A stretch of 34,429 nucleotides of DNA, taken from assembly GCA_003162935.1 (NCBI GenBank), contig PLUW01000034.1, positions 1 to 34,429 of the forward strand, in the 5' to 3' direction. The position numbers were made by a program, and so were the translations under genes. This document shows positions 1-8,046 of the stretch, in pieces. Source of the stretch: Acidobacteriaceae bacterium (GTDB lineage Bacteria > Acidobacteriota > Terriglobia > Terriglobales > Acidobacteriaceae). The notes under the pieces were generated by a model that worked only from the letters and a program-made list of their open reading frames with translations, did not search any database and had not been told where the DNA came from. The first letter of the stretch is position 1; each line of letters opens with the position of its first letter.

Positions 1-28
1 TCTGGCCTCGGGCTATTCTTCCGGCCAC
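1..28 (-). CDS. Start of probable MazF-like toxin (partial)
   Basis: Only nine codons lie in the window. On the minus strand a GTG at 28-26 opens a frame reading MAGRIARGQ and runs off the left edge. It is preceded by a GGAGG Shine-Dalgarno (complement of 33-37) with a 4-nt spacer. The frame begins inside the antitoxin gene and overlaps its last five codons plus stop, as is common for toxin genes placed after their antitoxin. An Arg-Gly near the N-terminus fits the start of many MazF/PemK endoribonucleases, but nine residues cannot prove a family. The call rests on position, the ribosome site and the preceding antitoxin. Confidence 0.35.
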
Positions 29-246
29 CTTGCCTCCGATTCCCAACTCCACGCTTCCGCGTCGGCTTGCGACTGTCGCGAGTAGCCCTGGCGGTCGCGT
101 TCCTCACTGGCGCGCAGCTCTAATCGGCGGAGATGTTCCCGCAGGGCGTCGCGCACCAGCGCGGACCGGTTTCGCCGAGTGCGCTTCGCGGCCTGGTCGG
201 CGGCGAGTAACAGCTTCTTATCCAGCACGATTTGAACGATTTCCAT
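13..246 (-). CDS. Ribbon-helix-helix (CopG/MazE-like) antitoxin
   Basis: This 77-residue protein has the form of a ribbon-helix-helix DNA-binding antitoxin. A short N-terminal beta strand (EIVQIVLDKKLL) is followed by two basic helices containing TRRNRSALVRDALREHL, the usual RHH helix-turn-helix core. The charged C-terminal third (residues 45-77, rich in Glu, Arg, Gln and Trp) is likely the disordered segment that wraps and neutralises the toxin. Family knowledge: such proteins dimerise, bind palindromes in their own promoter and are degraded by proteases to free the toxin. The gene overlaps the next frame leftwards, the probable toxin, and has a good promoter just upstream with a palindrome in the -10 region. 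The RHH fold is fairly sure; the identity of the toxin partner is inferred. Confidence 0.8.
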   Translation of the reverse strand: MEIVQIVLDKKLLLAADQAAKRTRRNRSALVRDALREHLRRLELRASEERDRQGYSRQSQADAEAWSWESEARWPEE

Positions 247-264
247 ATGTTGAGTCTATTCCAC

Positions 265-293
265 AGTATACTCCACATAGAAGACGATTCCAA
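265..293 (-). promoter_or_regulatory. Promoter/operator of the antitoxin gene
   Basis: On the minus strand a -10 hexamer TATACT (270-265) lies 17 bp from a -35-like TTGGAA (293-288), ending 18 nt before the antitoxin ATG. The -10 is inside a perfect palindrome, AGTATACT (265-272). On the plus strand TCCACA occurs at 260-265 and again at 272-277. Repeated or palindromic sites over the -10 are typical RHH antitoxin operators, so autorepression is likely. The promoter is read directly from sequence; the operator role is inferred. Confidence 0.45.
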
Positions 294-496
294 GCAAGCG
301 GGTTTCCAACTCGCAGGCTCCAAAACCATCTTCAGCGCAATTTGTCCAGTTACTTATTGAACAGATGAGCCAAGTCTTTGACGAATAGAGACTTTACAAG
401 CAAGCCCTTTAAACTCAAAGACCTGAAAGGAATGCACCTCTAAGTCTTTGAATTCAAAAGACCGATCTCAGGGGGGTCGAAACTACCAGTTCGTCC

Positions 497-1249
497 TCAC
501 GCGTCTTTCGCAACGCCATCGTCTTCCCATTGATTGCCGCAAGAATCGCAGCTCCATTTGTATTTTTGGGAAGAGTCATCCGCGGCTTTTCCTGGCTCAG
601 AAGTCAGGCCTTCAAAAACGACTTCCTCGGAATGGCATTTGGGACAGCGGACCGCAACCTCTTCGGGTTCTGCGGTCTCTTTTGGAGTCGGATCGTCCTC
701 GGGCGCGTAATGCGACATTCCCGTCCGAGCCCAGGGCAAGCCGATTCGCATGATCTGCACGCTGACTCCATTCGCGAAGTTCGAGGTCACGCTTTCCACG
801 CTGGTAGCTTTCTCCGGTCCCATGAAGAATGGAATGCCCGCCTCATCGAGAATCGCCTGCACTTTGGCCGCATCGCGCGCGCTCCAGACCGTGCAGAGCT
901 CAACCAGTTTGCGGTCTTCGTCATACGCCGAATCGGGCTCGAGAAAGTCCCTAACTGCCGAGTCTCGGAGGTCCGCAGATTCGGGCTTGAAGAAAGCTGG
1001 CGGAGGCCGAAACTGCGGCGCCTCAAACTGCGAGGCCTTACGCGGCGGCGAAGCGGACGGCTTCCCGTCCTCTACTTCTGGTTCAGCCTTCAGACCGCGC
1101 GATCGGACCTCGTTCGCCAGCGCCTGCTGCGCAAAAGGCGTCAACTCGGAGCTTTGCGGCATGAGCACGAGGATTTCTTCATCGCTCATCTGCCGATAGC
1201 GCTCGGAGATGCGCAGGAATTCCACTCCAGCCGGATCGAAGGTATTCAT
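497..1249 (-). CDS. DUF2007-like protein with C-terminal zinc ribbon
   Basis: A 250-residue soluble protein with no signal peptide. Residues about 115-175 (KLVELCTVWSARDAAKVQAI onward, through the GIPFF turn) resemble DUF2007, a small ferredoxin-like domain called a putative signal-transducing domain. The C-terminus is a zinc ribbon with C202-P-K-C205 and C234-D-S-C237. The N-terminal 55 residues contain a helical segment (YRQMSDEEILVLMPQSSELT) seen in other proteins with DUF2007, probably a protein-contact region. A Pro-rich linker (60-95) joins the parts. It is the last gene of a minus-strand run (membrane protein, adk, peptidase, this gene), 60 nt after the peptidase. The biochemical role is unknown; zinc binding is inferred from the four cysteines. 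Confidence 0.75.
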   Translation of the reverse strand: MNTFDPAGVEFLRISERYRQMSDEEILVLMPQSSELTPFAQQALANEVRSRGLKAEPEVEDGKPSASPPRKASQFEAPQFRPPPAFFKPESADLRDSAVRDFLEPDSAYDEDRKLVELCTVWSARDAAKVQAILDEAGIPFFMGPEKATSVESVTSNFANGVSVQIMRIGLPWARTGMSHYAPEDDPTPKETAEPEEVAVRCPKCHSEEVVFEGLTSEPGKAADDSSQKYKWSCDSCGNQWEDDGVAKDA

Positions 1250-1309
1250 GGTCGATGGTCGTACGATCGTAAGATCGTCGTCGAAATGATATACCGCAAG
1301 AGCCGCCGC

Positions 1310-2485
1310 TCACACACCAGCAATCAGCCCGGCGATGAGCGCAGCGCGGCGCGGCAGTTCCGAAATCAAAATGTGCTCATGGATGGCGTGCGCGCCGTCG
1401 CCCACGCCCCCAAGACCGTCGAGCGTAGGAATGCCCAGGCCGGCCGTGAAATTGCCATCGGAGCCTCCGCCCACCGCCGCTTCGCCCAGGTTCCATCCCA
1501 GTTCGCGGGCAATGGCTTTGGCCTGCGCGTAGAGCGCCGCGACTCCCGCCGTCCGCTCCATCGGAGGACGATTCATTCCTCCGCTGATTTCGATTTTGCA
1601 CTTGCGGTTGAAGGCACGCAGGCCGCGCATCTTTTTTTCGATTCCAGCCGCGTCCTTGAGCCGCGCAATGCGCACATCGATCTGCGCCGCAGCTTCGGCG
1701 GGAACCACATTGGTGCGCGAGCCTCCGCTGACGATGCCAACGTTCACGGTCAAACCTTTTTTCAGATCGGTGAAGCCGGAGATTTTTTCAATCTGCCGCG
1801 CCAGTTCGCAAATGGCGTTGACGCCTTTTTCGAAATCGAGTCCCGCGTGCGAAGCCTTGCCCGTAACTTTGACGAGGTATTCGCCGACGCCCTTGCGCGC
1901 GGTTTTCACGGCGCCTTGTCGTCCGTAGGAAGGCTCGAGCACCAGCACCGCAGCCGCTCGTTTCGCCAGGGCCTCGGTGATTCGCCGCGAAGAGTCGCTG
2001 CCAACTTCTTCGTCGGAGACGAGCAGAACGTTGATGGGACGGGGCAACTGGCCGCCACTCTCGTTGCCATGGCCGTCTTCTTTATGCCACTGCTGGAGCG
2101 CGGCGATCGCGTGGAGCATCAACGCAATGCCCGATTTCATATCGAGCACGCCCGGACCCGTGAGCTTGTCGCCCGCAACGGTGCAAGGCATTTTCACGAG
2201 CGTGCCGAGAGGATAGACGGTGTCGTAATGTCCGAGCAGCAGGACGGGCTTGGCCGCCTTGCCTCCGAAGTTGACTTGCAGGTGATTGCCGAACTCTTTG
2301 GCGTGGTGAAACCGGATTTCGCCGCCAAGCTGGGAGAACTTCTCGGCGATGACCTCGGCGAGGCGGTCGGCGGCCGACTTGTTGTCGCTGGGAGATTCGA
2401 TTTCGACCAGTTCGCGGATGGTGGAGACTATGGCGTCACGCCGCTCGTGGAAGTAGGCAAGACGCTGCTGCGCTTCGGCATTCAT
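1310..2485 (-). CDS. M20 family metallopeptidase, glutamate carboxypeptidase (CPG2) type
   Basis: This 391-residue enzyme carries the full di-zinc M20 signature: H86-x-D88 (GHYDTVYPLGT), D115 (GVLDMKSG), the E159-E160 pair (VSDEEVGSD) holding the general base and a bridging ligand, a further Glu in VLEPSYG, and a late His in GAHAIHEH. The DMKSG and VYPLGT forms match the carboxypeptidase G2 branch, which removes C-terminal glutamate from peptides or folate-like compounds. A dimerisation domain lies between about residues 185 and 295. No signal peptide is visible, so it is probably cytoplasmic. It starts 55 nt after adk. The exact substrate cannot be read from the sequence; other M20 exo- or dipeptidase activity remains possible. 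Confidence 0.88.
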   Translation of the reverse strand: MNAEAQQRLAYFHERRDAIVSTIRELVEIESPSDNKSAADRLAEVIAEKFSQLGGEIRFHHAKEFGNHLQVNFGGKAAKPVLLLGHYDTVYPLGTLVKMPCTVAGDKLTGPGVLDMKSGIALMLHAIAALQQWHKEDGHGNESGGQLPRPINVLLVSDEEVGSDSSRRITEALAKRAAAVLVLEPSYGRQGAVKTARKGVGEYLVKVTGKASHAGLDFEKGVNAICELARQIEKISGFTDLKKGLTVNVGIVSGGSRTNVVPAEAAAQIDVRIARLKDAAGIEKKMRGLRAFNRKCKIEISGGMNRPPMERTAGVAALYAQAKAIARELGWNLGEAAVGGGSDGNFTAGLGIPTLDGLGGVGDGAHAIHEHILISELPRRAALIAGLIAGV

Positions 2486-2540
2486 CAGGCTGAAATCGTA
2501 ATGGAAAACGTCGGCGGAATGAATAGCTTTGTGGTGTCAA

Positions 2541-3323
2541 CTAGGCCGTCTTTACCCGGTCGTTCGCCCGATCCAGCCCCTTCATCGTTCGCCCCAGAAT
2601 CTCGTCGGGAGTTCCCTTGGCCACAACCGGCGTCAGCACTCCAAGATTTCTGTAGAACTGGATCAGCGGCGCAGTGCTGCGTTCATAGGCTTCCAGCCGC
2701 ACGGTGATCGATTCGGGCCGGTCGTCTTCGCGCTGATAGAGCCGTCCGCCGCAGCGGTCGCAGATGGCGCCGCCCTTCGACGGTCGTTCGGTGACGTGGA
2801 ACACCGCCTTGCATTGTTCGCAGGTGCGCCGGCCGCTCAGGCGCTCGACAATCTCATCCAACGGCAGTTCGTAGTTCACCACCGCGCTGAGCGCAATGCT
2901 TTCCGTCTCCATCAACTCTTTCAGCGATTCCGCCTGCCCGAGCGTGCGTGGAAATCCGTCGAGGATGAAGCCGCCGCAACCGAGAATGCAATGGCTGCGC
3001 TCGCGCACCATCTCCCAGACCGTCGAGTCGGGCACCAGTTCGCCGCGGCGCATGTAGTCGAGCGCGGCTACCATTGCCGGAGATTGGTCGCAGTCCTTGC
3101 GCTTGCTGGCGGCGCGAAACACGTCTCCGGTGGAAAGATGACAGGCGCCCAGGCGCTCCGTCAGCAGCTCGGCTTGCGTGCCTTTGCCCACGCCCGGCGC
3201 TCCCAGCAGCACCAATCGCCACGGGTTCTTGCGTCCGGCTGGAACGGAGGAACACTTGGCGGCGCCATCCGCCGATGGCCCTTGCAACCACTCGATGCGG
3301 TCGTTTTTGATGGGTGCGTTCAT
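2541..3323 (-). CDS. adk: Adenylate kinase with N-terminal extension
   Basis: Adenylate kinase interconverts ATP plus AMP and two ADP in the cytoplasm. The P-loop GAPGVGKGTQ sits at residues 41-50, followed by an AMP-binding segment (LSTGDVFRAA) and GFPRTLGQAE. The LID carries four cysteines (CEQC and CDRC) for a structural zinc, as in Gram-positive and many acidobacterial enzymes. I chose the ATG at 3323 (260 residues). An in-frame GTG at 3371 would add 16 residues; neither has a clear ribosome site. Even so, about 37 residues precede the P-loop, against about six in the classical enzyme, so this is an extended form with a DRIEWLQ segment. The gene lies between the membrane-protein and peptidase genes, not in the usual secY-adk ribosomal operon. 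It may therefore be a second nucleoside-monophosphate kinase. Confidence 0.88.
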   Translation of the reverse strand: MNAPIKNDRIEWLQGPSADGAAKCSSVPAGRKNPWRLVLLGAPGVGKGTQAELLTERLGACHLSTGDVFRAASKRKDCDQSPAMVAALDYMRRGELVPDSTVWEMVRERSHCILGCGGFILDGFPRTLGQAESLKELMETESIALSAVVNYELPLDEIVERLSGRRTCEQCKAVFHVTERPSKGGAICDRCGGRLYQREDDRPESITVRLEAYERSTAPLIQFYRNLGVLTPVVAKGTPDEILGRTMKGLDRANDRVKTA

Positions 3324-3436
3324 GCTTGGGAGTGTACGCAGGGGCGCGCCGCGTGCAGTGACCGATATCACACGGAAAAGGGGGGTCGAACTCGTGCCCC
3401 AGATCCCGGTCCTCCGCGGGAGCCATCAAGAAAGCG

Positions 3437-3991
3437 CTAATGATTTGCCTTCGTCGTGCCCTTTCCGAGAGCGGAGAACAGCGGCGCGCCCCATCCACCG
3501 ACAGCGAGAAGTGAGCCGAACAGGATGACGGCATCGATGCTGGAGCGGCCTTCGCGCACAAAGTAAACGTCCTTCAGATTAAGCCAAAGTGCGAATTCGT
3601 CGAGAGTCAGGGCCGCGCCGACTCCGTAAAGGATCGACATGAAAATGCTGGCGAGGATCGACGACGAATCGCTGCCCGTGCCAAATTCACACAGCCATCC
3701 ATAGCCGACCGCCAGCAGAATCAGAATTCCCGGAACCAGGTGGTGAACGTGGCGTCCGCCCATGATCATGTAGTGAAATGGCGGAATCTGGTGGCGGATG
3801 CAAAACACCATTCCGCGCACGATGGCGAAGGTGAGAAAAAAGCTCATGGATGCGACAAAGAGGCGGCGGCGCGGGCGATCGGCAATGCGTTCGTGCAGGA
3901 ACGGGCCGAGACGAGTGTGACGAAGAAGCGCAAGCAGCAGCACGATCATCCCCAGCAGCATTAGAAGAAGAACAACATCGTCGAGAAGCAT
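3437..3991 (-). CDS. Polytopic membrane protein of unknown function
   Basis: A 184-residue hydrophobic protein with about five membrane segments: residues 4-24 (Leu/Val-rich), 45-63 (FVASMSFFLTFAIVRGM), around 83-100 (LVPGILILLAVGYGWL), 108-128 (SILASIFMSILYGVGAALTL) and 155-175. The loop between the second and third segments holds a histidine cluster (GGRHVHHLVPG), and the fourth ends in an acidic DEFALWL motif. These conserved-looking polar residues inside hydrophobic segments suggest a cofactor or metal site, but I recognise no named family. It is the first gene of the leftward run ending at 497, 113 nt upstream of adk, and is divergent from the propeller gene across a 123-bp gap. Confidence 0.75.
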   Translation of the reverse strand: MLLDDVVLLLMLLGMIVLLLALLRHTRLGPFLHERIADRPRRRLFVASMSFFLTFAIVRGMVFCIRHQIPPFHYMIMGGRHVHHLVPGILILLAVGYGWLCEFGTGSDSSSILASIFMSILYGVGAALTLDEFALWLNLKDVYFVREGRSSIDAVILFGSLLAVGGWGAPLFSALGKGTTKANH

Positions 3992-4114
3992 GGGACATTA
4001 GACATCGGCATCGGCACGGGCGGCAAGTTATGCGCGGGTTGCGAAGAGCCGAGCCATCCCGGAATGCGCGGCCCAAGATGTACGCAGATGCGCGAATCAC
4101 GCCGCGCGCATAGA

Positions 4115-7100
4115 ATGTCTCAAACCGAAGTATCAACCACGAGGGTCCGGCACTTGCTTAATTTCAGATTGCGTTTCGCGCTGCGTATCTCCACGTGTGT
4201 TTACCTGTTGCTCACCGTAGCAGCCTTGGCCCAGCCGGTTTCGACGGAGCTGCTAAACGGTCTCAAATGGCGCTTGATCGGCCCATTCCGCGGCGGTCGC
4301 GCAGCGGCGGTGGCTGGCGTGGCGGGGGATTCCAACACTTTTTATTTCGGCTCGGTCAACGGAGGAATCTGGAAGACAACCGACGCGGGTACAGTCTGGT
4401 CTCCGGTTTTCGACGGGCAGCCCGCAGGCTCGATCGGGGCTCTGGCCGTGGCTCCTTCGGACGCGAAGACAATTTATGCTGGAACCGGCGAGAGTGACAT
4501 TCGCTCCTCGCTTTCCTTCGGCAACGGCGTTTACAAATCCACCGACGGCGGCGCAACCTGGTCGCACATTGGCCTCGAAGATACGCGGCACATCAGCCGA
4601 ATTGTGGTTGATCCGCGCAATGCGAACGTCGTGTATGTGGGCGCTTTGGGGCACGCGTATGCTCCCAACGATCAGCGCGGTGTTTTTCAGTCGCTCGACG
4701 GAGGAGCGCATTGGGCGCGGGTTCTCGATCTGGGATCGGAGATCGGAATTTCCGATCTGGCGATTTGCGCTGCTTCGTCGCAGATTGTGTTTGCGGGCGC
4801 GTGGCATACGCATCGCCCTCCGTGGAGCACGTATGCTCCGATCGATGGGCCGGGCAGCGGGCTTTATCGCTCGCAAGATGCGGGCAAGACGTGGACACGT
4901 CTAGTCGGAAACGGGCTGCCGGATGGCGATTGGGGACGCGTAGGCGTTGCGGTTGCTCCGGACGGCAAGCGTGTGTACGCGCTGATTTCGATTCAAGCGC
5001 AAACCAAGACGCAGCCGCAGGTCAAGATGCAAACCCCGCCACAAATGCAGGCAGCGGGACATGCGACCGAACCAACCGGCGTCGATCGTTCCGGACTCTA
5101 TCGTTCCGACGATGGCGGGAACAACTGGGTGCTGGCCAATGCCGATCCTCGGCTTACCGAGCGCGCCTGGTATTTCAGCGGCGTCACCATCGATCCGCAG
5201 AACTCCGATGTCGTCTACATGCCGAATGTCGCTCTGTACCGCTCGGAAGATGGCGGGAAGACAATTTCGATCGTGCGCGGCGCGCCGGGCGGCGACGATT
5301 ATCACCAGATCTGGGTCGATCCCGCAAATTCCGCGAGCATGGTTCTCGGGACGGACCAGGGAACCTCGATCAGCCTCGACCGCGGCAAGACCTGGAGCAG
5401 TTGGTACAACCAGCCGACGGCGCAGCTCTATCACGTGACCACCGACAACCAGTTTCCTTACACGGTGTATGGCGCGCAGCAGGATAGCGACGCGGTTGCG
5501 GTCGCGAGCCGCACCAGCCACGGTCAGATCACGCCTCGCGATTGGGCTCCCGCGGGCGCGAGCGAAAGCGGTTACATGATTGTCGATCCGAAAGATCCTG
5601 ACGTAATTTATTTGAGCGGGAGTTACGGGACCGTGTCGCGCTTCAACAAGCGGACAGAACTCAGCCAGGACATCAGCCCGTGGCCCGCGGTGGCGTGGGA
5701 CGCGCCGGCGCATGAGCGCAAGTATCGCGGGCCCTGGACCACGGCGCTGGCGCTTTCTCCGGCCGATTCCACCACGCTTTATCTGGGGACACAGTATGTG
5801 ATGAAGACCACCGACGGCGGCTTGCATTGGGAGACGATTAGTCCGGATCTTACGGGGGCAATTCCGGCGGGCGCGCAGAAGGCAGGCGATGAGAAAGCGG
5901 CGGGGCCGCCGAGTCTTGAGGATGCGAAGCGGGAAGGGTACGGAGTCGTATTCACGGTTGCGCCGTCCCCGCTGCGTCGCGATTTGATCTGGGCGGGAAG
6001 CGATACGGGATTGATTCATGTCACTCGCGATGGCGGGAAGAATTGGAGCAATGTCACTCCGTCGGGACTGAGCAGCTGGAGCAAGATTTCGTTGATTGAA
6101 GCTTCGCACTTTGATCCCGCCGTAGCCTACGCCGCCGTCGATCGCAGCCGGCTCGACGACCAGACGCCCTACATTTATCGTACCCGCGATTACGGAGCGA
6201 CCTGGCAACTAGTCACCGATGGCCTGCGCGCACCGTCATTCTTGCGCGCGGTGCGCGAAGACCCGCAGAGCAAAGGGCTGCTCTTTGCCGGAACCGAATT
6301 TGGAGTTTACGTCTCGTGGGACGATGGGGACCACTGGCAGTCCTTGCAATTGAACCTGCCCGTCACTTCGGTTCGCGATCTTACGATCCACGGCGACGAT
6401 TTGCTGATTGCAACGCACGGGCGTTCTTTTTGGATTCTGGATAACATCACGCCGCTGCGTCAGGCGCTGGAAGCGCACGGCGATGGCGGCGCTCGTCTTT
6501 ATCTTTATCGCCCGGCGACGGCGATTCGCGTGGATAGCGATTCTTTTACGGGCACGCCGCTTCCGCCCGAGGAGCCCACGGCGGAGAATCCTCCGAATGG
6601 CGCGATGATCGACTATTTCTTGCCATCGGCAGCCGGGCGCGTGGAGCTGGAAATTTTCGATGGGCAGCAAAATCTCGTCCGAAAGTTTTCTTCGGCTTCT
6701 TCTTCCGAAGACAGGAAGACCGCTAAGCACGCGGCACTTGCGGTGGCTGAGCGCTGGTTTCCCAAAACTGAAGCCGTTGAGAAAAGCGCAGGGCTGCATC
6801 GTTTTGTTTGGAATCTTACCTGGGGCAGTTCCGGCGGGCCGAGTGCGGACGAAGAATCCGAGTATCGCAATCCCAGCGGACCGAAAGTTGTGCCCGGAAT
6901 CTATCAGGTGCGGCTGACGGTCGACGGAAAGGCGCAGGATCAGCCGCTGAAAGTCGTCATGGATCCGCGCTCGCCCGCGACCGCCGAGGTGCTAGCGCAA
7001 CAGTTGCGCCTGGGCCAACAGATCTTTGGCGAAACGATTGCCGCCCGCCGCGCTTTGGCCGAAATTGAATCGGTGCAAAAACAACTGACGGAGCTTCGGC

Positions 7101-7429
7101 AGAAGCTCGGTGGGCAAAATGCGCAGCTGCAAGCGGCGCTGGCGGAGACGCAAGCGGCGATTGGAAAGATTCTCAAGCAAGAGAAAGGACATGCCGAGGC
7201 AGGCGGCCCTGGGCTGCAGGACGCGAATACGGCGCTGGCATCGGCTTTGCGCGTGGTTGAAAACGGAGATCGCGCCGCGCCTGCGCAAGCGATTGCGGTT
7301 TACGAGGAGTCGAGCCGGCAGGTGAAGGCGCGCATTGCAGAGTGGACTCGGTTCAAGCAGACGCAATTGGAGCAGGTGAATCGGCAGCTGCGCGAGGCGA
7401 AGTTGGCTCCGGTGGGGATGGTTGAGTAG
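4115..7429 (+). CDS. Secreted VPS10/BNR-repeat (Asp-box) propeller protein
   Basis: A 1104-residue protein, using the ATG at 4115 that directly precedes the signal-peptide region; an upstream in-frame ATG at 4064 would add an unlikely charged leader. A hydrophobic stretch (STCVYLLLTVAALAQP) ends with a plausible signal peptidase site near ALA-Q. The next 700 residues contain about eleven Asp-box motifs (S/T-x-D-x-G-x-x-W), such as STDGGATW, SLDGGAHW, SDDGGNNW, TTDGGLHW and TRDGGKNW, typical of sialidase/VPS10-like beta propellers. The C-terminal third has a beta-sandwich-like part and a charged coiled coil (about residues 970-1030). Family members are often annotated 'glycosyl hydrolase', but no catalytic sialidase triad is visible, so substrate binding or peptide handling is equally possible. 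A Gln-rich insertion near residues 295-318 interrupts one blade. Confidence 0.85.
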   Translation: MSQTEVSTTRVRHLLNFRLRFALRISTCVYLLLTVAALAQPVSTELLNGLKWRLIGPFRGGRAAAVAGVAGDSNTFYFGSVNGGIWKTTDAGTVWSPVFDGQPAGSIGALAVAPSDAKTIYAGTGESDIRSSLSFGNGVYKSTDGGATWSHIGLEDTRHISRIVVDPRNANVVYVGALGHAYAPNDQRGVFQSLDGGAHWARVLDLGSEIGISDLAICAASSQIVFAGAWHTHRPPWSTYAPIDGPGSGLYRSQDAGKTWTRLVGNGLPDGDWGRVGVAVAPDGKRVYALISIQAQTKTQPQVKMQTPPQMQAAGHATEPTGVDRSGLYRSDDGGNNWVLANADPRLTERAWYFSGVTIDPQNSDVVYMPNVALYRSEDGGKTISIVRGAPGGDDYHQIWVDPANSASMVLGTDQGTSISLDRGKTWSSWYNQPTAQLYHVTTDNQFPYTVYGAQQDSDAVAVASRTSHGQITPRDWAPAGASESGYMIVDPKDPDVIYLSGSYGTVSRFNKRTELSQDISPWPAVAWDAPAHERKYRGPWTTALALSPADSTTLYLGTQYVMKTTDGGLHWETISPDLTGAIPAGAQKAGDEKAAGPPSLEDAKREGYGVVFTVAPSPLRRDLIWAGSDTGLIHVTRDGGKNWSNVTPSGLSSWSKISLIEASHFDPAVAYAAVDRSRLDDQTPYIYRTRDYGATWQLVTDGLRAPSFLRAVREDPQSKGLLFAGTEFGVYVSWDDGDHWQSLQLNLPVTSVRDLTIHGDDLLIATHGRSFWILDNITPLRQALEAHGDGGARLYLYRPATAIRVDSDSFTGTPLPPEEPTAENPPNGAMIDYFLPSAAGRVELEIFDGQQNLVRKFSSASSSEDRKTAKHAALAVAERWFPKTEAVEKSAGLHRFVWNLTWGSSGGPSADEESEYRNPSGPKVVPGIYQVRLTVDGKAQDQPLKVVMDPRSPATAEVLAQQLRLGQQIFGETIAARRALAEIESVQKQLTELRQKLGGQNAQLQAALAETQAAIGKILKQEKGHAEAGGPGLQDANTALASALRVVENGDRAAPAQAIAVYEESSRQVKARIAEWTRFKQTQLEQVNRQLREAKLAPVGMVE

Positions 7430-7470
7430 AACTAAGTCGTGCTCTTTTCAAGAGTCCGCGCAATCTGCGG

Positions 7471-8046
7471 TTACTGTGAAACAAGGCTGGGCGGGGGATG
7501 GTGCAGGCGGTGCTGCACCAGGAATGCGTAGTGTACGGCAGAGACAATGGTGAAGATGAACGTGGCGCGCAGGAAGGTGATGCGCGCGATCCAGACCCAG
7601 CGCACGGGCTCGATGAGCAGCAGCAGCACGAAGAAAATCGCCGAGACTTGCGCGAAGGTATTCGCCTTGCCGAAAATGCTGGGACGAAAATCTCGCAGCC
7701 CGGCGATCATGAAAAGTACGCCGCCGATCAGCAGGATGGAGATATCGCGGCTGAACACCATCACCGTGTACTTCCAGGGAATCATGCGTTCGATCGAGAG
7801 CACGAGAAACATGGTGCTCATCAGCAGCTTGTCGGCGATGGGATCGAGATACTGGCCGAGCAGCGTTTGCTGATGCAGCGTGCGGGCGAGCAGGCCGTCG
7901 AGGCCGTCGCTCAATCCGGCAAGAACGAACAGCGCCAGCGCCCACTTGAAATCCTGCTTGACCAGATTGATGACGATGAACGGCAGGAAAATCATCCGCA
8001 GCAGCGTGAGCTGGTTGGGCGCGGTCAGAATCTGCCGTAGGTTCAC
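7471..8046 (-). CDS. pgsA: CDP-diacylglycerol--glycerol-3-phosphate 3-phosphatidyltransferase
   Basis: PgsA makes phosphatidylglycerol phosphate from CDP-diacylglycerol and glycerol-3-phosphate, the committed step to phosphatidylglycerol and cardiolipin, in the inner membrane. The 191-residue protein has the complete CDP-alcohol phosphotransferase signature DG-x2-AR-x8-G-x3-D-x3-D at residues 50-72, and about five membrane segments. It starts at GTG 8046, whose first base lies inside the GTGA overlap with the stop of the upstream gene, so translation is probably coupled. The N-terminus (LRQILTAPNQLTLLRM) is typical of PgsA. A neighbouring CDP-alcohol transferase (for example cardiolipin synthase type II) is a less likely alternative. 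Confidence 0.9.
   Translation of the reverse strand: MNLRQILTAPNQLTLLRMIFLPFIVINLVKQDFKWALALFVLAGLSDGLDGLLARTLHQQTLLGQYLDPIADKLLMSTMFLVLSIERMIPWKYTVMVFSRDISILLIGGVLFMIAGLRDFRPSIFGKANTFAQVSAIFFVLLLLIEPVRWVWIARITFLRATFIFTIVSAVHYAFLVQHRLHHPPPSLVSQ

Noticed and set aside
1263-1278. ACGATC/GATCGT hairpin with GTAA loop just before the DUF2007 gene
   Set aside because: The 6-bp stem is short and can arise by chance; nothing else around it suggests regulation.
530-2707. 725-residue plus-strand open frame
   Set aside because: It is antisense to the DUF2007 and M20 peptidase genes, is Arg/Phe/His-rich and shows no motif; long antisense frames are expected at this GC content.
473-3389. GGGGGGTCGAA shared by 473-483 and 3379-3389, considered as tRNA T-arm-like or repeat ends
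   Set aside because: No cloverleaf can be built around either copy, and an 11-base match without extension is not enough to claim a repeat.
4901-6208. 435-residue minus-strand open frame
   Set aside because: It is antisense to the propeller gene, Arg/Ile-rich and without any recognisable domain.
7442-7454. CTCTT-TTC-AAGAG hairpin between the convergent propeller and pgsA genes
   Set aside because: The stem has only five weak pairs and no T tract on either side, so I do not call it a terminator.
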